Below, piece after piece: positions 1-8,433 of a stretch of DNA of 64,000 bases. A program made the translations under genes and the position numbers. The notes below the pieces were generated by a model. It made no database searches and was not told the origin of the DNA. It saw only the letters and a program-made list of their open reading frames with translations. The DNA is from Methanoregula sp. (GTDB lineage Archaea > Halobacteriota > Methanomicrobia > Methanomicrobiales > Methanospirillaceae): the NCBI RefSeq assembly GCF_028712425.1, contig NZ_JAQTQD010000003.1, forward strand, positions 1 through 64,000. Direction: 5' to 3'. How positions within the stretch are numbered: position 1 is the first letter of the stretch; the number at the start of each line of letters is the position of its first letter.

Positions 1-98
1 CAGATTCGGAGCGGATCTGAAAGCTCGGTTATACCAAATGCAGAGGAAGGAAATCTCTTGCAAGATTATCCTTGCTAACCTTGACAGATTCATTCAAT

Positions 99-260
99 TT
101 ATCTTAATTGAGGATTTCTACAGAGCACAAAATTTAAAGTATCCGATGAGATTTCCGGATTTGAATTCTTATCCGTGACATCCATATTCACATCTCCAGC
201 TACTGGAAGTATGACGATCCCCGATAAACAGAAAATTAAGACTATACAAATTTTATTCAT
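99..260 (-). CDS. Short secreted peptide or truncated 5' end of a surface-protein gene
   Basis: This 53-codon frame starts with ATG at 260, or with an in-frame ATG at 275 that adds five residues. The N-terminus is a classical signal peptide: Lys3, a run of I/V/L/F, then a PVAG cleavage-like site near residue 22. About 30 polar residues follow before a TAA. The export signal with almost no mature protein suggests either a tiny secreted peptide or the remnant of a larger surface-protein gene. I do not recognise a family. Nothing else is visible in bases 1-98. Confidence 0.3.
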   Translation of the reverse strand: MNKICIVLIFCLSGIVILPVAGDVNMDVTDKNSNPEISSDTLNFVLCRNPQLR

Positions 261-328
261 AATAGAAATTGACATATCTTATTGTTTTTTTAATTATTGT
301 ATAAAAGAAGATCGTTTTAATTTTTGAC

Positions 329-350
329 ATCAAAATTTTAATATTTTGAT
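329..350. promoter_or_regulatory. 22-bp inverted repeat upstream of the 375 gene
   Basis: Perfect 8-bp arms ATCAAAAT and ATTTTGAT flank a 6-bp AT spacer (TTTAAT), ending 24 bp before the start codon at 375. The repeat covers the AT-rich promoter, so a dimeric regulator bound there could block transcription. The same 8-6-8 geometry occurs at 36628-36649. Confidence 0.45.
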
Positions 351-374
351 AGTGTATCAGATTGTACGATTCTC

Positions 375-1001
375 ATGCGTTATCAAAAAAGGGAAAAAAT
401 CCTGATCCTTTTACTGATATTCAGTTCGATCTCATCCATAATCTGTTGTTGCTGGGCACTTGAACAACCACAGAATTCATCCGTTCTCGAACCTGTTAAA
501 ATCAAAACCCCGTCTCGACCTATACCGGATATTACTTCTCTTCAGGACGCCGATCAGAACACTTTTGTTTATTTACCAAAAACAGATTATGATTCAGGAG
601 AACCAATCGAAATCTCCGGATCGACCACACTACCTGCGGGCACACATCTGTATATTGAAATTCACCGGGACTGGCATCAAAAAACAGTACCAGAAGGAAA
701 AGCAATAGGTTGGCAACTCGATACAATAGTCCGGAATCGAACCGATGGAACTGATCGCAATTTTTTCGTCAGTTTTAATTCAACTATGCTGCTTCCCGGT
801 GATTATTATATCAGTGTATGGAATCTCGATGCAGGCCCTGATGAGGAAGTATTACTCAATCGGACATCATTTCCTCTCACTATAGACAGATCTCTCAAAC
901 CTACGCAATCGGGAGTTCAGTTGCTTTCATTTTTTTTATCCCTGTCAGCAGCTATTGGTGTTGTAACAATCCTGAAAAAAGCCGGAGAAAAACCTGAATA
1001 A
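375..1001 (+). CDS. Exported, membrane-anchored surface protein of unknown function
   Basis: The 208-residue product has an N-terminal signal segment (residues about 8-28, rich in I, L, S and C) and a C-terminal hydrophobic helix (about 182-200) followed by KKAGEKPE, so it is probably anchored with the body outside the cell. The middle is beta-rich, with a stretch running from EISGSTTLPAGTHLYIEI to a LLPGDYYISVWN strand. A similar layout (SGTTSLPAGSLL ... LLNTGKYLVIV) occurs in the lipoprotein at 34106-35407, so this looks like a recurring surface module of this lineage. Asn-x-Ser/Thr sequons (NRT twice, NST) may be glycosylated. Its promoter region is AT-rich and carries a 22-bp inverted repeat. 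Function unknown. Confidence 0.7.
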   Translation: MRYQKREKILILLLIFSSISSIICCCWALEQPQNSSVLEPVKIKTPSRPIPDITSLQDADQNTFVYLPKTDYDSGEPIEISGSTTLPAGTHLYIEIHRDWHQKTVPEGKAIGWQLDTIVRNRTDGTDRNFFVSFNSTMLLPGDYYISVWNLDAGPDEEVLLNRTSFPLTIDRSLKPTQSGVQLLSFFLSLSAAIGVVTILKKAGEKPE

Positions 1002-1120
1002 TGGTATTGTGATATAAGCTTTGATTGATTTTCACTTCTGCATCATTTTTCAGTAATTATTTGCATTTACCTGATAATCGGCTCAAGTGGCAACGCTCTC
1101 TCCACCGGCGCCTCAGAATC

Positions 1121-1219
1121 TGCTACCCGCTCCCGATCGAGGGCGAGCAGGCGAAGACCTGCAACGTGGATTTCGTGGACGCGACGTACCAGACCAAGCT
1201 CGGGAGCTATGAGGCGTAA
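1121..1219 (+). pseudogene. 3' remnant of an unidentified gene
   Basis: For 33 codons ending in TAA at 1217-1219 one frame reads CYPLPIEGEQAK then a stretch ending TKLGSYEA. Third positions are almost all G or C, as in intact genes here and unlike the AT-rich DNA at 1002-1080. No start codon in this frame gives a plausible protein and the upstream sequence loses coding character. I take it as the tail of a gene whose 5' part was deleted; the family is not recognised. Confidence 0.4.
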
Positions 1220-1568
1220 GATAGCCCCCATTCCCTGTTTGTCCAGTCTTTTTTTTGACGTAAAATCACCACCCCCCGGAAAACCGCCTTATCCTGCCCC
1301 GGTGCCCTGCCGGGAACAGTTTTGACTAAAGGAGCGGGCTCCAAATGGGGGCATTTGCGGGCAGCTGTTTTGCAGGTTTGGAAATCCGCTAAAATGCCCC
1401 GTTTCCAGAAAGACGGCTGTTATGGGATTTTTCCTGGGGCGGTGGACAAAAATTCTGTGGATCCGGAAAACCGAATCGCCGGATTGGCAAACGGGGCCCG
1501 TTTTGGGCTTATCTGAGAGATCCTTTTTCAGGTCCTTTCCGGAGCCGGCCGCATCACCATATGATCCG
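1220..1568. other. Gene-free GC-rich spacer
   Basis: No frame on either strand has convincing codon bias. The tract holds short words shared with the spacer near 48020 (TAAAATGCCC at 1390-1399 and CCGGATTGGCAAA at 1479-1491), which may mark a degenerate dispersed repeat. A T-run at 1249-1256 could end transcription from the left. Confidence 0.4.
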
Positions 1569-2318
1569 TCAGCGTATCCCCAGTCGCGGCAGAATATATT
1601 CCGATATCACGATCCCGCCAAGGACGAGACAGAGTATCACTGCCAGGATCGAGATGACGTTGGGCAGGACTTTATCAGGCTGACCCGGCGGGGAAGGAGG
1701 GAGACCCTCAAACTGCCACACCAGGAATTCCGAATGGAGCGCCGATGTAATCAGATCGCTCTGGACGGATGAGTTATCATCAGGACGATCAATTCCTGTC
1801 CGGCCGTAATATATGATGTACATGTAACCGGGTAACGTGACGAGATATCCGGATGTCGTATTGCTCCGGTATCCGATGGCAGGAATCGTATGAACCACGA
1901 TATCCGCTGAGGAATTGGACCCGTTTGAAAAAAGACAGAGCGAAGTATTCGAAATTTCTCCATGAGATGCCAGATACGATGTGATCCGGGCAGACTGGTC
2001 TGAAAATTCCTTTCCTTCCGTAAAGTACCAGACTTCCGTAACATAATGGTCTCCGGTCTTCGTGTACAGGATATTCTGGTACGCGTGATACTTCGAGAGA
2101 TCCGGGAATTCCGGCACCGGCTCCCGGGTTACGATAAAGTCACCGCGGATGGAGGCGTTGAGACTCTCGGGGCGGGGCAGCATGTAACCGGCCCGGTATT
2201 CCGGCGGCGGGATACCTGCGGAGGCTGGTACTGCGATGATTTGGGAGAGGAACATGCAGAAAACAAGGAGAGTACCGATTTGGATTATCCGGTAAAGATC
2301 CCGGTTTTCCGCTGCCAT
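1569..2318 (-). CDS. Exported membrane-anchored protein, tandem paralogue A
   Basis: The 249-residue product has an N-terminal hydrophobic signal segment ending near PASAG, an extracellular body with IPPPEYRAGYMLP, the core EPVPEFPDLSKY, TGDHY, EVWYFT and a NTTSGYLVTLPGY stretch, and one C-terminal membrane helix. Each landmark recurs in the next gene (2443-3222), so the two arose by duplication. The start at 2318 was chosen because the paralogue begins at the equivalent ATGGC, and both are preceded by an AAAAGAGAGT element; ATGs at 2327 and 2345 are alternatives. No known domain is recognised and the role at the cell surface is unknown. Confidence 0.65.
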   Translation of the reverse strand: MAAENRDLYRIIQIGTLLVFCMFLSQIIAVPASAGIPPPEYRAGYMLPRPESLNASIRGDFIVTREPVPEFPDLSKYHAYQNILYTKTGDHYVTEVWYFTEGKEFSDQSARITSYLASHGEISNTSLCLFSNGSNSSADIVVHTIPAIGYRSNTTSGYLVTLPGYMYIIYYGRTGIDRPDDNSSVQSDLITSALHSEFLVWQFEGLPPSPPGQPDKVLPNVISILAVILCLVLGGIVISEYILPRLGIR

Positions 2319-2442
2319 GTGTCTCATGGTGTACTCTCTTTTCATGGGTAATTGTATTTTGATGTGCCTGATAATCCCGACAACCGGCCCTGCCCGCCTC
2401 GTCCTGCCGTGACATCCTCTCATCGGAATCCGGCCTCCCCGG

Positions 2443-3222
2443 TCATGGTAATCTCATTCCCGGTAACAGGTACCCGAACACCACTATCCCGAAACCAAAG
2501 AGGAGGAGCACCAGCAGCCAGTCCAGCGGGGAGAGGGACGGGGACGCGGAAGAATGTTCCGGCATATGAGGTAACGAGTGGCCGAATTCCCCGCCCAGAT
2601 TCGGGGGAACGGAACTTGCCATGAGGATCTTCTGGAAGGAAAAATTTTCACCGGCCCGGTACGAGCCTGCCCTGCCATAGTATGCGATGTACGAATGGTT
2701 GGGCAGGACAATGAGGTATCCCGAAGTGGCGTTGCTCCGGAATTCAGTCACCGGGATCTTCAGAACCGAATAATTCAGCCCGAGATAATACCCGGCGTAC
2801 CAGGGATTTTTTGAGTATTGTTCCAGTTCCGGGAGAAGATCGATGGTGGTATCCGACAGCTCCCCCCGCGAGGCCATCCAGGATTTGATGGATGCTGACC
2901 CGGCGGACAGCTCGTGGCGATCGGTGAAATACCATGCCTCGCAAGCGTAGTGGTCTCCCGTTCTGGTATCCAGGAACGTCCGGCTGACGTTATACCGGGA
3001 GAGATCCGGGAATTCAGGTAACGGCTCGCGGGTCTCGCTTACATTGATCCGGACGGACTGGTTGACCCCATCAAGATACGGCAGCATAACGCTGGCCCGG
3101 TATTCCGGCGGCGGGACCCCGGCGGGGACCGGCACGGTGATGCATGGCATGAGGAGCAGGCAGAAAACAAGGAGAGACCCGATCCGAAGTGCCCGGGAAG
3201 GATGCCCGTGTTCCGGTGCCAT
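2443..3222 (-). CDS. Exported membrane-anchored protein, tandem paralogue B
   Basis: This 259-residue protein has the same plan as its downstream neighbour: a signal segment (about residues 12-34), then VPPPEYRASVMLPY, REPLPEFPDLSRY, TGDHY, EAWYFTD and NATSGYLIVLPNH, and a C-terminal helix (about 232-252). It carries a longer central insert (ELEQYSKNPWYAGYYLG) than paralogue A. The pair is co-directional with 124 bp between the genes, and each keeps its own upstream AAAAGAGAGT element, so they may be transcribed separately. Several NxS/T sequons suggest a glycosylated surface protein. No enzymatic motif is visible. Confidence 0.65.
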   Translation of the reverse strand: MAPEHGHPSRALRIGSLLVFCLLLMPCITVPVPAGVPPPEYRASVMLPYLDGVNQSVRINVSETREPLPEFPDLSRYNVSRTFLDTRTGDHYACEAWYFTDRHELSAGSASIKSWMASRGELSDTTIDLLPELEQYSKNPWYAGYYLGLNYSVLKIPVTEFRSNATSGYLIVLPNHSYIAYYGRAGSYRAGENFSFQKILMASSVPPNLGGEFGHSLPHMPEHSSASPSLSPLDWLLVLLLFGFGIVVFGYLLPGMRLP

Positions 3223-3533
3223 GCGTGTCGTATTCCACTCTCTTTTTTCCGGGTATTATGCCTGAGGGTTGCGTGAATCCCGGTTCAGGCAGGGCCCTTT
3301 TCAGAGCGGTTTGATGAAAATTTTGAGATCTGGTATACCGAAATCGGGTGACGGTCTTCATTTTCCCCGATGTTCCGGGATCTCAGAAACCGGGGGGTAC
3401 CGAAGAACCCTGCGTGGCCGGTCGAAGACCAGTGGTCTTCTCCTGGCCCGGGTGTGAAGATTCTCGTCATCAGAAAAGCATAAACAATTTCAGGTTCCAC
3501 ATCCGGCATAAACAACACGACACCCGGTGATCC
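3223..3533. other. Divergent intergenic region with a hairpin
   Basis: The spacer between paralogue B (leftward) and the REC-PAS gene (rightward) shows no coding signal. It contains a perfect hairpin, GAAGACC (3424-3430), AGT loop, GGTCTTC (3434-3440). The last 70 bases are AT-richer (AAAAGCATAAACAATTT near 3474) and probably hold the rightward promoter. Confidence 0.35.
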
Positions 3534-4319
3534 ATGCCCCCCTCTGCCACCCGCATCCTCATTGTCGAAGACGACACCATCATCACGCACCTCCTTGCGA
3601 CCATGCTCCAGAAGAAGGGCTACTCGGTGGCGGGAGTCGTGACGACCGGTGAAGAGGCGGTCATAAAATCGGCGGAGCTTGACCCCGACCTCATCATCAT
3701 GGATGTGGGCCTTGCAGGGAAGATGGACGGTCTTGAGGCAGCGCATTACATCTTCCAGCTCTTCTCCTACCCCATCCTTTTCGTGACAGGTTGTACTGAT
3801 GAGGGCAAGATTAGTAAAGCAAAGTTCTCGCAGCCGTACGGAGTGATCTTCAAGCCGTTCACCCCCATTGAGATCGCGACCAACGTGGAGCTTGCGATCT
3901 ACAACCACAGCCAGCGGTCGAAGTCCGCGAGCCAGTATCCCGCGGGAGAACCCGGCAAGATCAAGGAGATGCTCGACGCGGTCATCATGACCGACAAGCG
4001 GGGCCGGATTATCTACTTCAACCCGACAGCGCTCTGGTACATCGATCTTCCTGCAAAGGACATCTACCTCAGGCACTGGCGCGAGGTCATGATGTTCATC
4101 AACGACAAGACCGATGAGCAGCTCAAGGATCCGATCGCCGAGTCTGCCACCCACATGACCGGGGTCATCCATGAGTCCAATACCGCGATGGTGACGACAA
4201 CGTCCAAGCGCCGGAAAGTCCGGCTCAATATCCGGCCAATCCTGGACAACCGCGGGCAGTTCCTTGCGGTTCTCGTTTCAATCCGGGAGAAGACCCCGAA
4301 GCCCGGGATGCCCCAGTAA
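3534..4319 (+). CDS. Response regulator with receiver and PAS domains
   Basis: Residues 5-125 form a receiver domain: the acidic cluster is VEDD (12-14), the phosphoacceptor is Asp57 in IIMDVGL, the conserved Thr lies in FVTG and the Lys in FKPF. Residues about 140-255 resemble a PAS domain (MLDAVIMTDKRGRIIYFNPTA ... LVSIREKT). There is no DNA-binding or kinase domain, so it is a sensory relay protein, likely serving one of the many PAS kinases of this lineage. The methyltransferase starts 21 bp downstream and may be co-transcribed. Normal length for a REC-PAS protein; the ligand and partner are unknown. Confidence 0.85.
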   Translation: MPPSATRILIVEDDTIITHLLATMLQKKGYSVAGVVTTGEEAVIKSAELDPDLIIMDVGLAGKMDGLEAAHYIFQLFSYPILFVTGCTDEGKISKAKFSQPYGVIFKPFTPIEIATNVELAIYNHSQRSKSASQYPAGEPGKIKEMLDAVIMTDKRGRIIYFNPTALWYIDLPAKDIYLRHWREVMMFINDKTDEQLKDPIAESATHMTGVIHESNTAMVTTTSKRRKVRLNIRPILDNRGQFLAVLVSIREKTPKPGMPQ

Positions 4320-4340
4320 CGTAAGAGGAGGCGGGAGGAT

Positions 4341-5027
4341 ATGGATCATATCCGGCACGCGTTCAACCGGTTCGCGCAGCACTATGACCGGCAGCGGGAG
4401 TATATCATCCCGGAGCTCCGGCAGTTTTACGGAACCGCAGTCTGGGCTGCGGAATCGGAAAAAGCCGAACCGGAGATCCTTGACATCGGTGCCGGCACCG
4501 GCCTCTTCTCCATGTTCCTGCTGGAGAAGTTCCAGGGTGCGCACCTGACGCTCATCGATATCGCCGAGAACATGCTGGAGATGGCCCGCCAGCGGTTCGA
4601 CGGCCGTGAGCACACAGAATACATCGTGCGCGACTACTCCACGGGCGAACTTGGCGGGCCGTTCGATATTGTCTGCTTGGCCCTCTCCATTCACCATCTT
4701 GAACCGGCGGATAAACGTCAGCTCTTTCGCCGGGTTTACGATGCTCTCCGGACCGGGGGGATCTTTGTCAACGCTGACCAGGCTGACGGGGAGACGCTCT
4801 ACTTCCAGAAACGGTACTTAGAGTACTGGAACGATTTTTTGAAGACCGGCCCGATGAATGCGGAGCAGCATGAAGAGATCCTGAAGCGTCGCGATTCACT
4901 GGACAAGAACGAGAAACTCTCCGACCAGCTCGCGTGGCTGAAGGAAGCCGGCTTCTCGGATGTGGACGTGGTGTACCGGAACCGGACATTCATGGTAACC
5001 GTTGCACGGAAGGGCGGGGCCCTGTAA
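4341..5027 (+). CDS. Class I SAM-dependent methyltransferase
   Basis: The 228-residue protein carries the SAM-binding motif I ILDIGAGTG (46-54), an acidic motif II (LIDIAENML, about 75-83), and the post-motif LALSIHHLEP (about 112-121), typical of small Rossmann-fold methyltransferases. The start follows a strong GGAGGCGGGAGG ribosome site. It lies 21 bp after the REC-PAS regulator on the same strand. No substrate-specific domain is present, so whether it acts on a metabolite, tRNA or quinone-like compound cannot be told. Confidence 0.85.
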   Translation: MDHIRHAFNRFAQHYDRQREYIIPELRQFYGTAVWAAESEKAEPEILDIGAGTGLFSMFLLEKFQGAHLTLIDIAENMLEMARQRFDGREHTEYIVRDYSTGELGGPFDIVCLALSIHHLEPADKRQLFRRVYDALRTGGIFVNADQADGETLYFQKRYLEYWNDFLKTGPMNAEQHEEILKRRDSLDKNEKLSDQLAWLKEAGFSDVDVVYRNRTFMVTVARKGGAL

Positions 5028-5105
5028 GGATTCTGTTGGGGACCCGGTGGTTTCAGACCACAGGACTATGTAGTCCCGCGTTGTACCTCTCATCAGTGAT
5101 TCTCC

Positions 5106-5912
5106 ATGAGAGTGCCTGCCAGACTCTTTGTTGCCATTCTTTTCTCGCTCTGCCTGCTGATTGCCGCTGCTTCTGCAGCCCCGACCGTTGCCGGTGTCTC
5201 ATCTGCTGCAGCCGATACGTCGGGTACGCCCCCTCAGGACGCCGCGGTATATATTGCCGAAGCACAGGCAGCAGTCACGGAGTCGAACTGGACACGTGCG
5301 CTTACGGTCACGACACGCGGCCTTGCGTGGTACCCGGACAACCCGGGCCTTCTCTGTCTCCAAGGCTACACGTTCCGGAAGATGGGGCAGTACCAGAAAT
5401 CTGTTGACCTCGTCTCACGGGCTATCCCTCTCGACCCAAAAGCAGTGCGGTACGCGAACCGGGGGTACGGTTATCTTGCCCTCGGTAACTATTCTGCGGC
5501 CCTGAACGATGCGAAGACCGGCATCTCCCTGGATCCAACGTACACCACAAACTATGGCGTGAAAGCACTGGCCCAGAGCGGGCTTGGACAGAATGCCCTG
5601 GCACTTGCAGCTGTTGATACGGCCCTTGAACAAGATCCCGGGAGCGCCCATTACTGGCACATCAAAGGCATGGTCCTTGCCGCCAGCGGAGACTGCTCCG
5701 GTGCGGTGGCTGCACTGGAACACTCGATCGCGATTGACCGGGAATATGTGCTACCCTGGCCGGGCTTTGGCACTGCAGAAGAGAAACTTGCTGCCGTGAA
5801 AACAGGCTGCAGCCCCGCTCCTGCAGGGACAACGCCGGCAAAATCCCCGCTGGGATGGATCGCAGTTGTCGGGCTCGCTGGTGCAGTCATCGCCCTTGGA
5901 TCGAGAAAGTAA
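5106..5912 (+). CDS. Secreted TPR-repeat protein with C-terminal anchor
   Basis: A signal peptide covers residues 1-24 (RVPARLFVAILF ... AAASA). Residues about 48-220 form at least four tetratricopeptide repeats, with W/Y-P-D-N-P, G-Y-xF-xxMGxY and ALNDAKTGISLDP-type helix pairs. A low-complexity Pro/Thr linker leads to a C-terminal helix (LGWIAVVGLAGAVIALG) ending GSRK, typical of archaeal surface anchors. It probably mediates protein contacts outside the membrane. The gene ends 32 bp before the convergent tRNA gene. Confidence 0.8.
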   Translation: MRVPARLFVAILFSLCLLIAAASAAPTVAGVSSAAADTSGTPPQDAAVYIAEAQAAVTESNWTRALTVTTRGLAWYPDNPGLLCLQGYTFRKMGQYQKSVDLVSRAIPLDPKAVRYANRGYGYLALGNYSAALNDAKTGISLDPTYTTNYGVKALAQSGLGQNALALAAVDTALEQDPGSAHYWHIKGMVLAASGDCSGAVAALEHSIAIDREYVLPWPGFGTAEEKLAAVKTGCSPAPAGTTPAKSPLGWIAVVGLAGAVIALGSRK

Positions 5913-5944
5913 TCTTCCGCAATCAGGTTTTTAAAACAGATCAG

Positions 5945-6019
5945 TAGCGAGGGATGGATTTGAACCATCGATCTACGGGTTATGAGCCCGTCGGGATATC
6001 CTGACTACCCTACCTCGCT
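5945..6019 (-). tRNA. Initiator tRNA-Met (CAT)
   Basis: On the minus strand the cloverleaf is complete: acceptor AGCGAGG/CCTCGCT, D-stem GGG/CCC, anticodon stem ACGGG/CCCGT with loop CTCATAA (anticodon CAT), T-stem GATGG/CCATC with loop TTCAAAT, discriminator A. The A1-U72 pair and the three consecutive G-C pairs of the anticodon stem are hallmarks of archaeal initiator tRNA. CCA is not encoded. A TATA-like stretch lies just upstream at about 6039-6049. Confidence 0.93.
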
Positions 6020-6141
6020 TCCTTAATAATCAGGGTTATAATATAGTCAGGCGGCGCTGATATACTTTACTCAGTATTCCCGTCCCGGTCTCTCCTGTTG
6101 CCTCCGCTAGGATTATATCGGGACAACGGTATAGTGAAACC

Positions 6142-6543
6142 ATGGATGATGAGCTTGCCCGTATACGGGAGAAGCGGATGCAGGAGTTGACCGGGAAAAT
6201 GCAGGGCGCACAAAAAGGCGGAGTACAGCACGTCGATGAGATGCACTTCCAGCAGTTCGTGACCACGAACCAGTTTGCCGTCATCGATTTCTGGGCGGAG
6301 TGGTGCGGGCCCTGCCAGAGGATCGCGCCGGTGATGGACGAGCTCTCCATTGAATTTTCCGGGAAGGTTGCCTTTGGCAAGTGCAATACCGATGACAACC
6401 GGCGCATTGCCCTACAGTTCAACATCGATGCCATTCCGGCGATCATGCTCTTCTCCCGGGGCCAGCTGGTGGACCGGATCATCGGGGCGTATCCCAGGGA
6501 AGCGATCCGGGAGAAGATCATCCGCAGGTTCGGGCTTGATTAA
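6142..6543 (+). CDS. Thioredoxin
   Basis: The 133-residue protein has a thioredoxin fold at about 30-130 with the redox motif WCGPC (Cys55, Cys58), the cis-proline segment IDAIPAIMLF, and the usual FWAEWCGPC strand-helix. It would reduce protein disulfides in the cytoplasm, fed by a thioredoxin reductase outside the window. The N-terminus adds about 25 charged residues (DDELARIREKRMQEL) beyond a minimal thioredoxin; these resemble the start of PDCD5-type DNA-binding proteins, but this may be no more than a helical cap. The gene stands alone between the tRNA and kup. Confidence 0.93.
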   Translation: MDDELARIREKRMQELTGKMQGAQKGGVQHVDEMHFQQFVTTNQFAVIDFWAEWCGPCQRIAPVMDELSIEFSGKVAFGKCNTDDNRRIALQFNIDAIPAIMLFSRGQLVDRIIGAYPREAIREKIIRRFGLD

Positions 6544-6618
6544 CCTCTTGTTCAGGTCTTCCCTCCCGGCGCAGGAAATGAAAAGGTTTACCCGATATCA
6601 ATCCTAACCAATGAGATA

Positions 6619-8433
6619 ATGGGCGATCCGGGAACACCTTTATCGAAGATCGTCAAGTCTCTCGGGCTCGTTTTCGGGGATATCGGGACGAGCCCGATCT
6701 ATACGATGGGTGCGGTCATGCTCTTCATGATCCCGTCCTCGTTCAACATCTTCGGCCTCCTCTCCCTTGTCACCTGGACGCTCCTTATCGTCATCTCGGT
6801 CCAGTACATCTGGCTTGCAATGTCCCTCTCCGACAAGGGCGAGGGCGGGACAATCGTTTTGAAAAATATCGTTGATACGCTCCTGCAGCCCGGGATTGCC
6901 GCGTCCGCGGTCTCGGTCCTCACCATCATCGGGATTGCCCTCTTCATCGGCGACGGTGTGATCACCCCGGCGATCAGTATCCTCTCGGCGGTCGAGGGGA
7001 TTGCCCTGATACCCGGGTTTGCGGGGATCCCCCGGTTCACGCTCCTCCTCATTGCAGCCGTGATTGCCATCGGGCTCTTCCTCTTCCAGAAGCGCGGGAC
7101 TGACCGCATTGCCTGGACGTTCGGGCCCGTCATGGTGGTCTGGTTCGCTGTCCTTGCCCTCTCCGGGATTATCTCGATCATCGCTGCCCCGCAGGTCCTC
7201 TTTGCCTTAAGCCCGACCTATGCCATTGATTTCATTATCGACAACGGCTGGGCATCGCTGATGGTCATGTCGGCAGTTATCCTCTGTGTCACGGGTGGCG
7301 AGGCGCTGTATGCCGACATGGGGCACCTGGGCCGGGAACCGATTGTCAAGGGCTGGGCGGTGGTCTTCCCGGCTCTCGTCCTCAGCTACCTCGGGCAGGG
7401 GGCGTATGTCATGCAGACGGACAATACCCACAATGTCCTCTTTGCGATGATCAACCACATCAATCCCCTGCTCCTGGTCCCGTTTCTCATCCTCTCCATC
7501 TGCGCCACGGTCATTGCCTCGCAGGCGATGATCTCCGGAATGTTCTCGATCATGTACCAGGGAATGATGAAAAAAATCATCCCCAAGATGAAGGTCGAAT
7601 ACACCTCCCCCGAGCTCCGGTCCCAGATCTACATCGACGCGGTCAACTGGATGCTCCTCTTTGGCGTCCTCCTTGTCATCTTCGAGTTCCAGTCCTCGGA
7701 GAACCTCTCGGCGGCGTACGGCCTCGCCGTCTCGGGCTCGATGATGATCTCCGCCATCCTGATGACGATCATCTTCTTCAAGAGGGACCAGAAGATAAAG
7801 ATGCTCATTGCCGGCACCCTGATCGCCCTCGACGCGATCTTCTTCATTTCCACGCTCTTCAAGATCCCCCATGGTGCATACTGGTCGTTCTTCATCGCCA
7901 CCATCCCGCTCATCGTTATCGTCACGTTCATCCTCGGCCAGGACCGGCTCCACGCGATCCTCCGCCCGGTTCCCATCGAGGAGTTCCTCCCGAAGTACAA
8001 GGAGAGCTACGCGAACCTGCACAAGATCCGCGGGACAGCTCTTTATTTCGTCGGGGATGTCCACCGGCTCTCTCCCTACCTCCCCCAGGTCATCTTCAAA
8101 AACGAGATTTTGTACGAGAATAATATCCTTGTCTCCATCCAGATCACGGAGAAGCCATTTGGCATTACAACGGACTTTGACACCGCAATTGCACCCGGCC
8201 TCCACATCTTCCGGGTGGAATGCGGGTACATGGAGATCGTGGACGTGGTGAAGCTGCTGCAGGAGAAGGGGATCGACGAGAAGACGATCTTCTACGGCAT
8301 CGAGAGCGTGGTCTCCGATACGCTCATCTGGAAGATCTACGGCATCATCAAGAAGAACACCCCGCCGTTCATCCAGTTCTATGCCCTTCCCCCGGAGAAG
8401 ATCCACGGTGTCGTGACCCGGGTCGTGATGTGA
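6619..8433 (+). CDS. kup: Potassium uptake protein, Kup/HAK/KUP family
   Basis: The 604-residue protein has the Kup signature GLVFGDIGTSPIYT (about 14-27), followed by about twelve hydrophobic helices up to residue 430 and a soluble C-terminal domain of about 170 residues (from RLHAILRPVPIEEFLPKYKE). Conserved Kup elements include GEGGTIVLKN, GDGVITPAISILSAVEG, GGEALYADMGHLG and YLGQGAY. The family performs H+-coupled K+ import across the cytoplasmic membrane, which fits osmotic balance in a freshwater methanogen. Length is normal for the family. It starts 75 bp after the thioredoxin gene. Confidence 0.95.
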   Translation: MGDPGTPLSKIVKSLGLVFGDIGTSPIYTMGAVMLFMIPSSFNIFGLLSLVTWTLLIVISVQYIWLAMSLSDKGEGGTIVLKNIVDTLLQPGIAASAVSVLTIIGIALFIGDGVITPAISILSAVEGIALIPGFAGIPRFTLLLIAAVIAIGLFLFQKRGTDRIAWTFGPVMVVWFAVLALSGIISIIAAPQVLFALSPTYAIDFIIDNGWASLMVMSAVILCVTGGEALYADMGHLGREPIVKGWAVVFPALVLSYLGQGAYVMQTDNTHNVLFAMINHINPLLLVPFLILSICATVIASQAMISGMFSIMYQGMMKKIIPKMKVEYTSPELRSQIYIDAVNWMLLFGVLLVIFEFQSSENLSAAYGLAVSGSMMISAILMTIIFFKRDQKIKMLIAGTLIALDAIFFISTLFKIPHGAYWSFFIATIPLIVIVTFILGQDRLHAILRPVPIEEFLPKYKESYANLHKIRGTALYFVGDVHRLSPYLPQVIFKNEILYENNILVSIQITEKPFGITTDFDTAIAPGLHIFRVECGYMEIVDVVKLLQEKGIDEKTIFYGIESVVSDTLIWKIYGIIKKNTPPFIQFYALPPEKIHGVVTRVVM

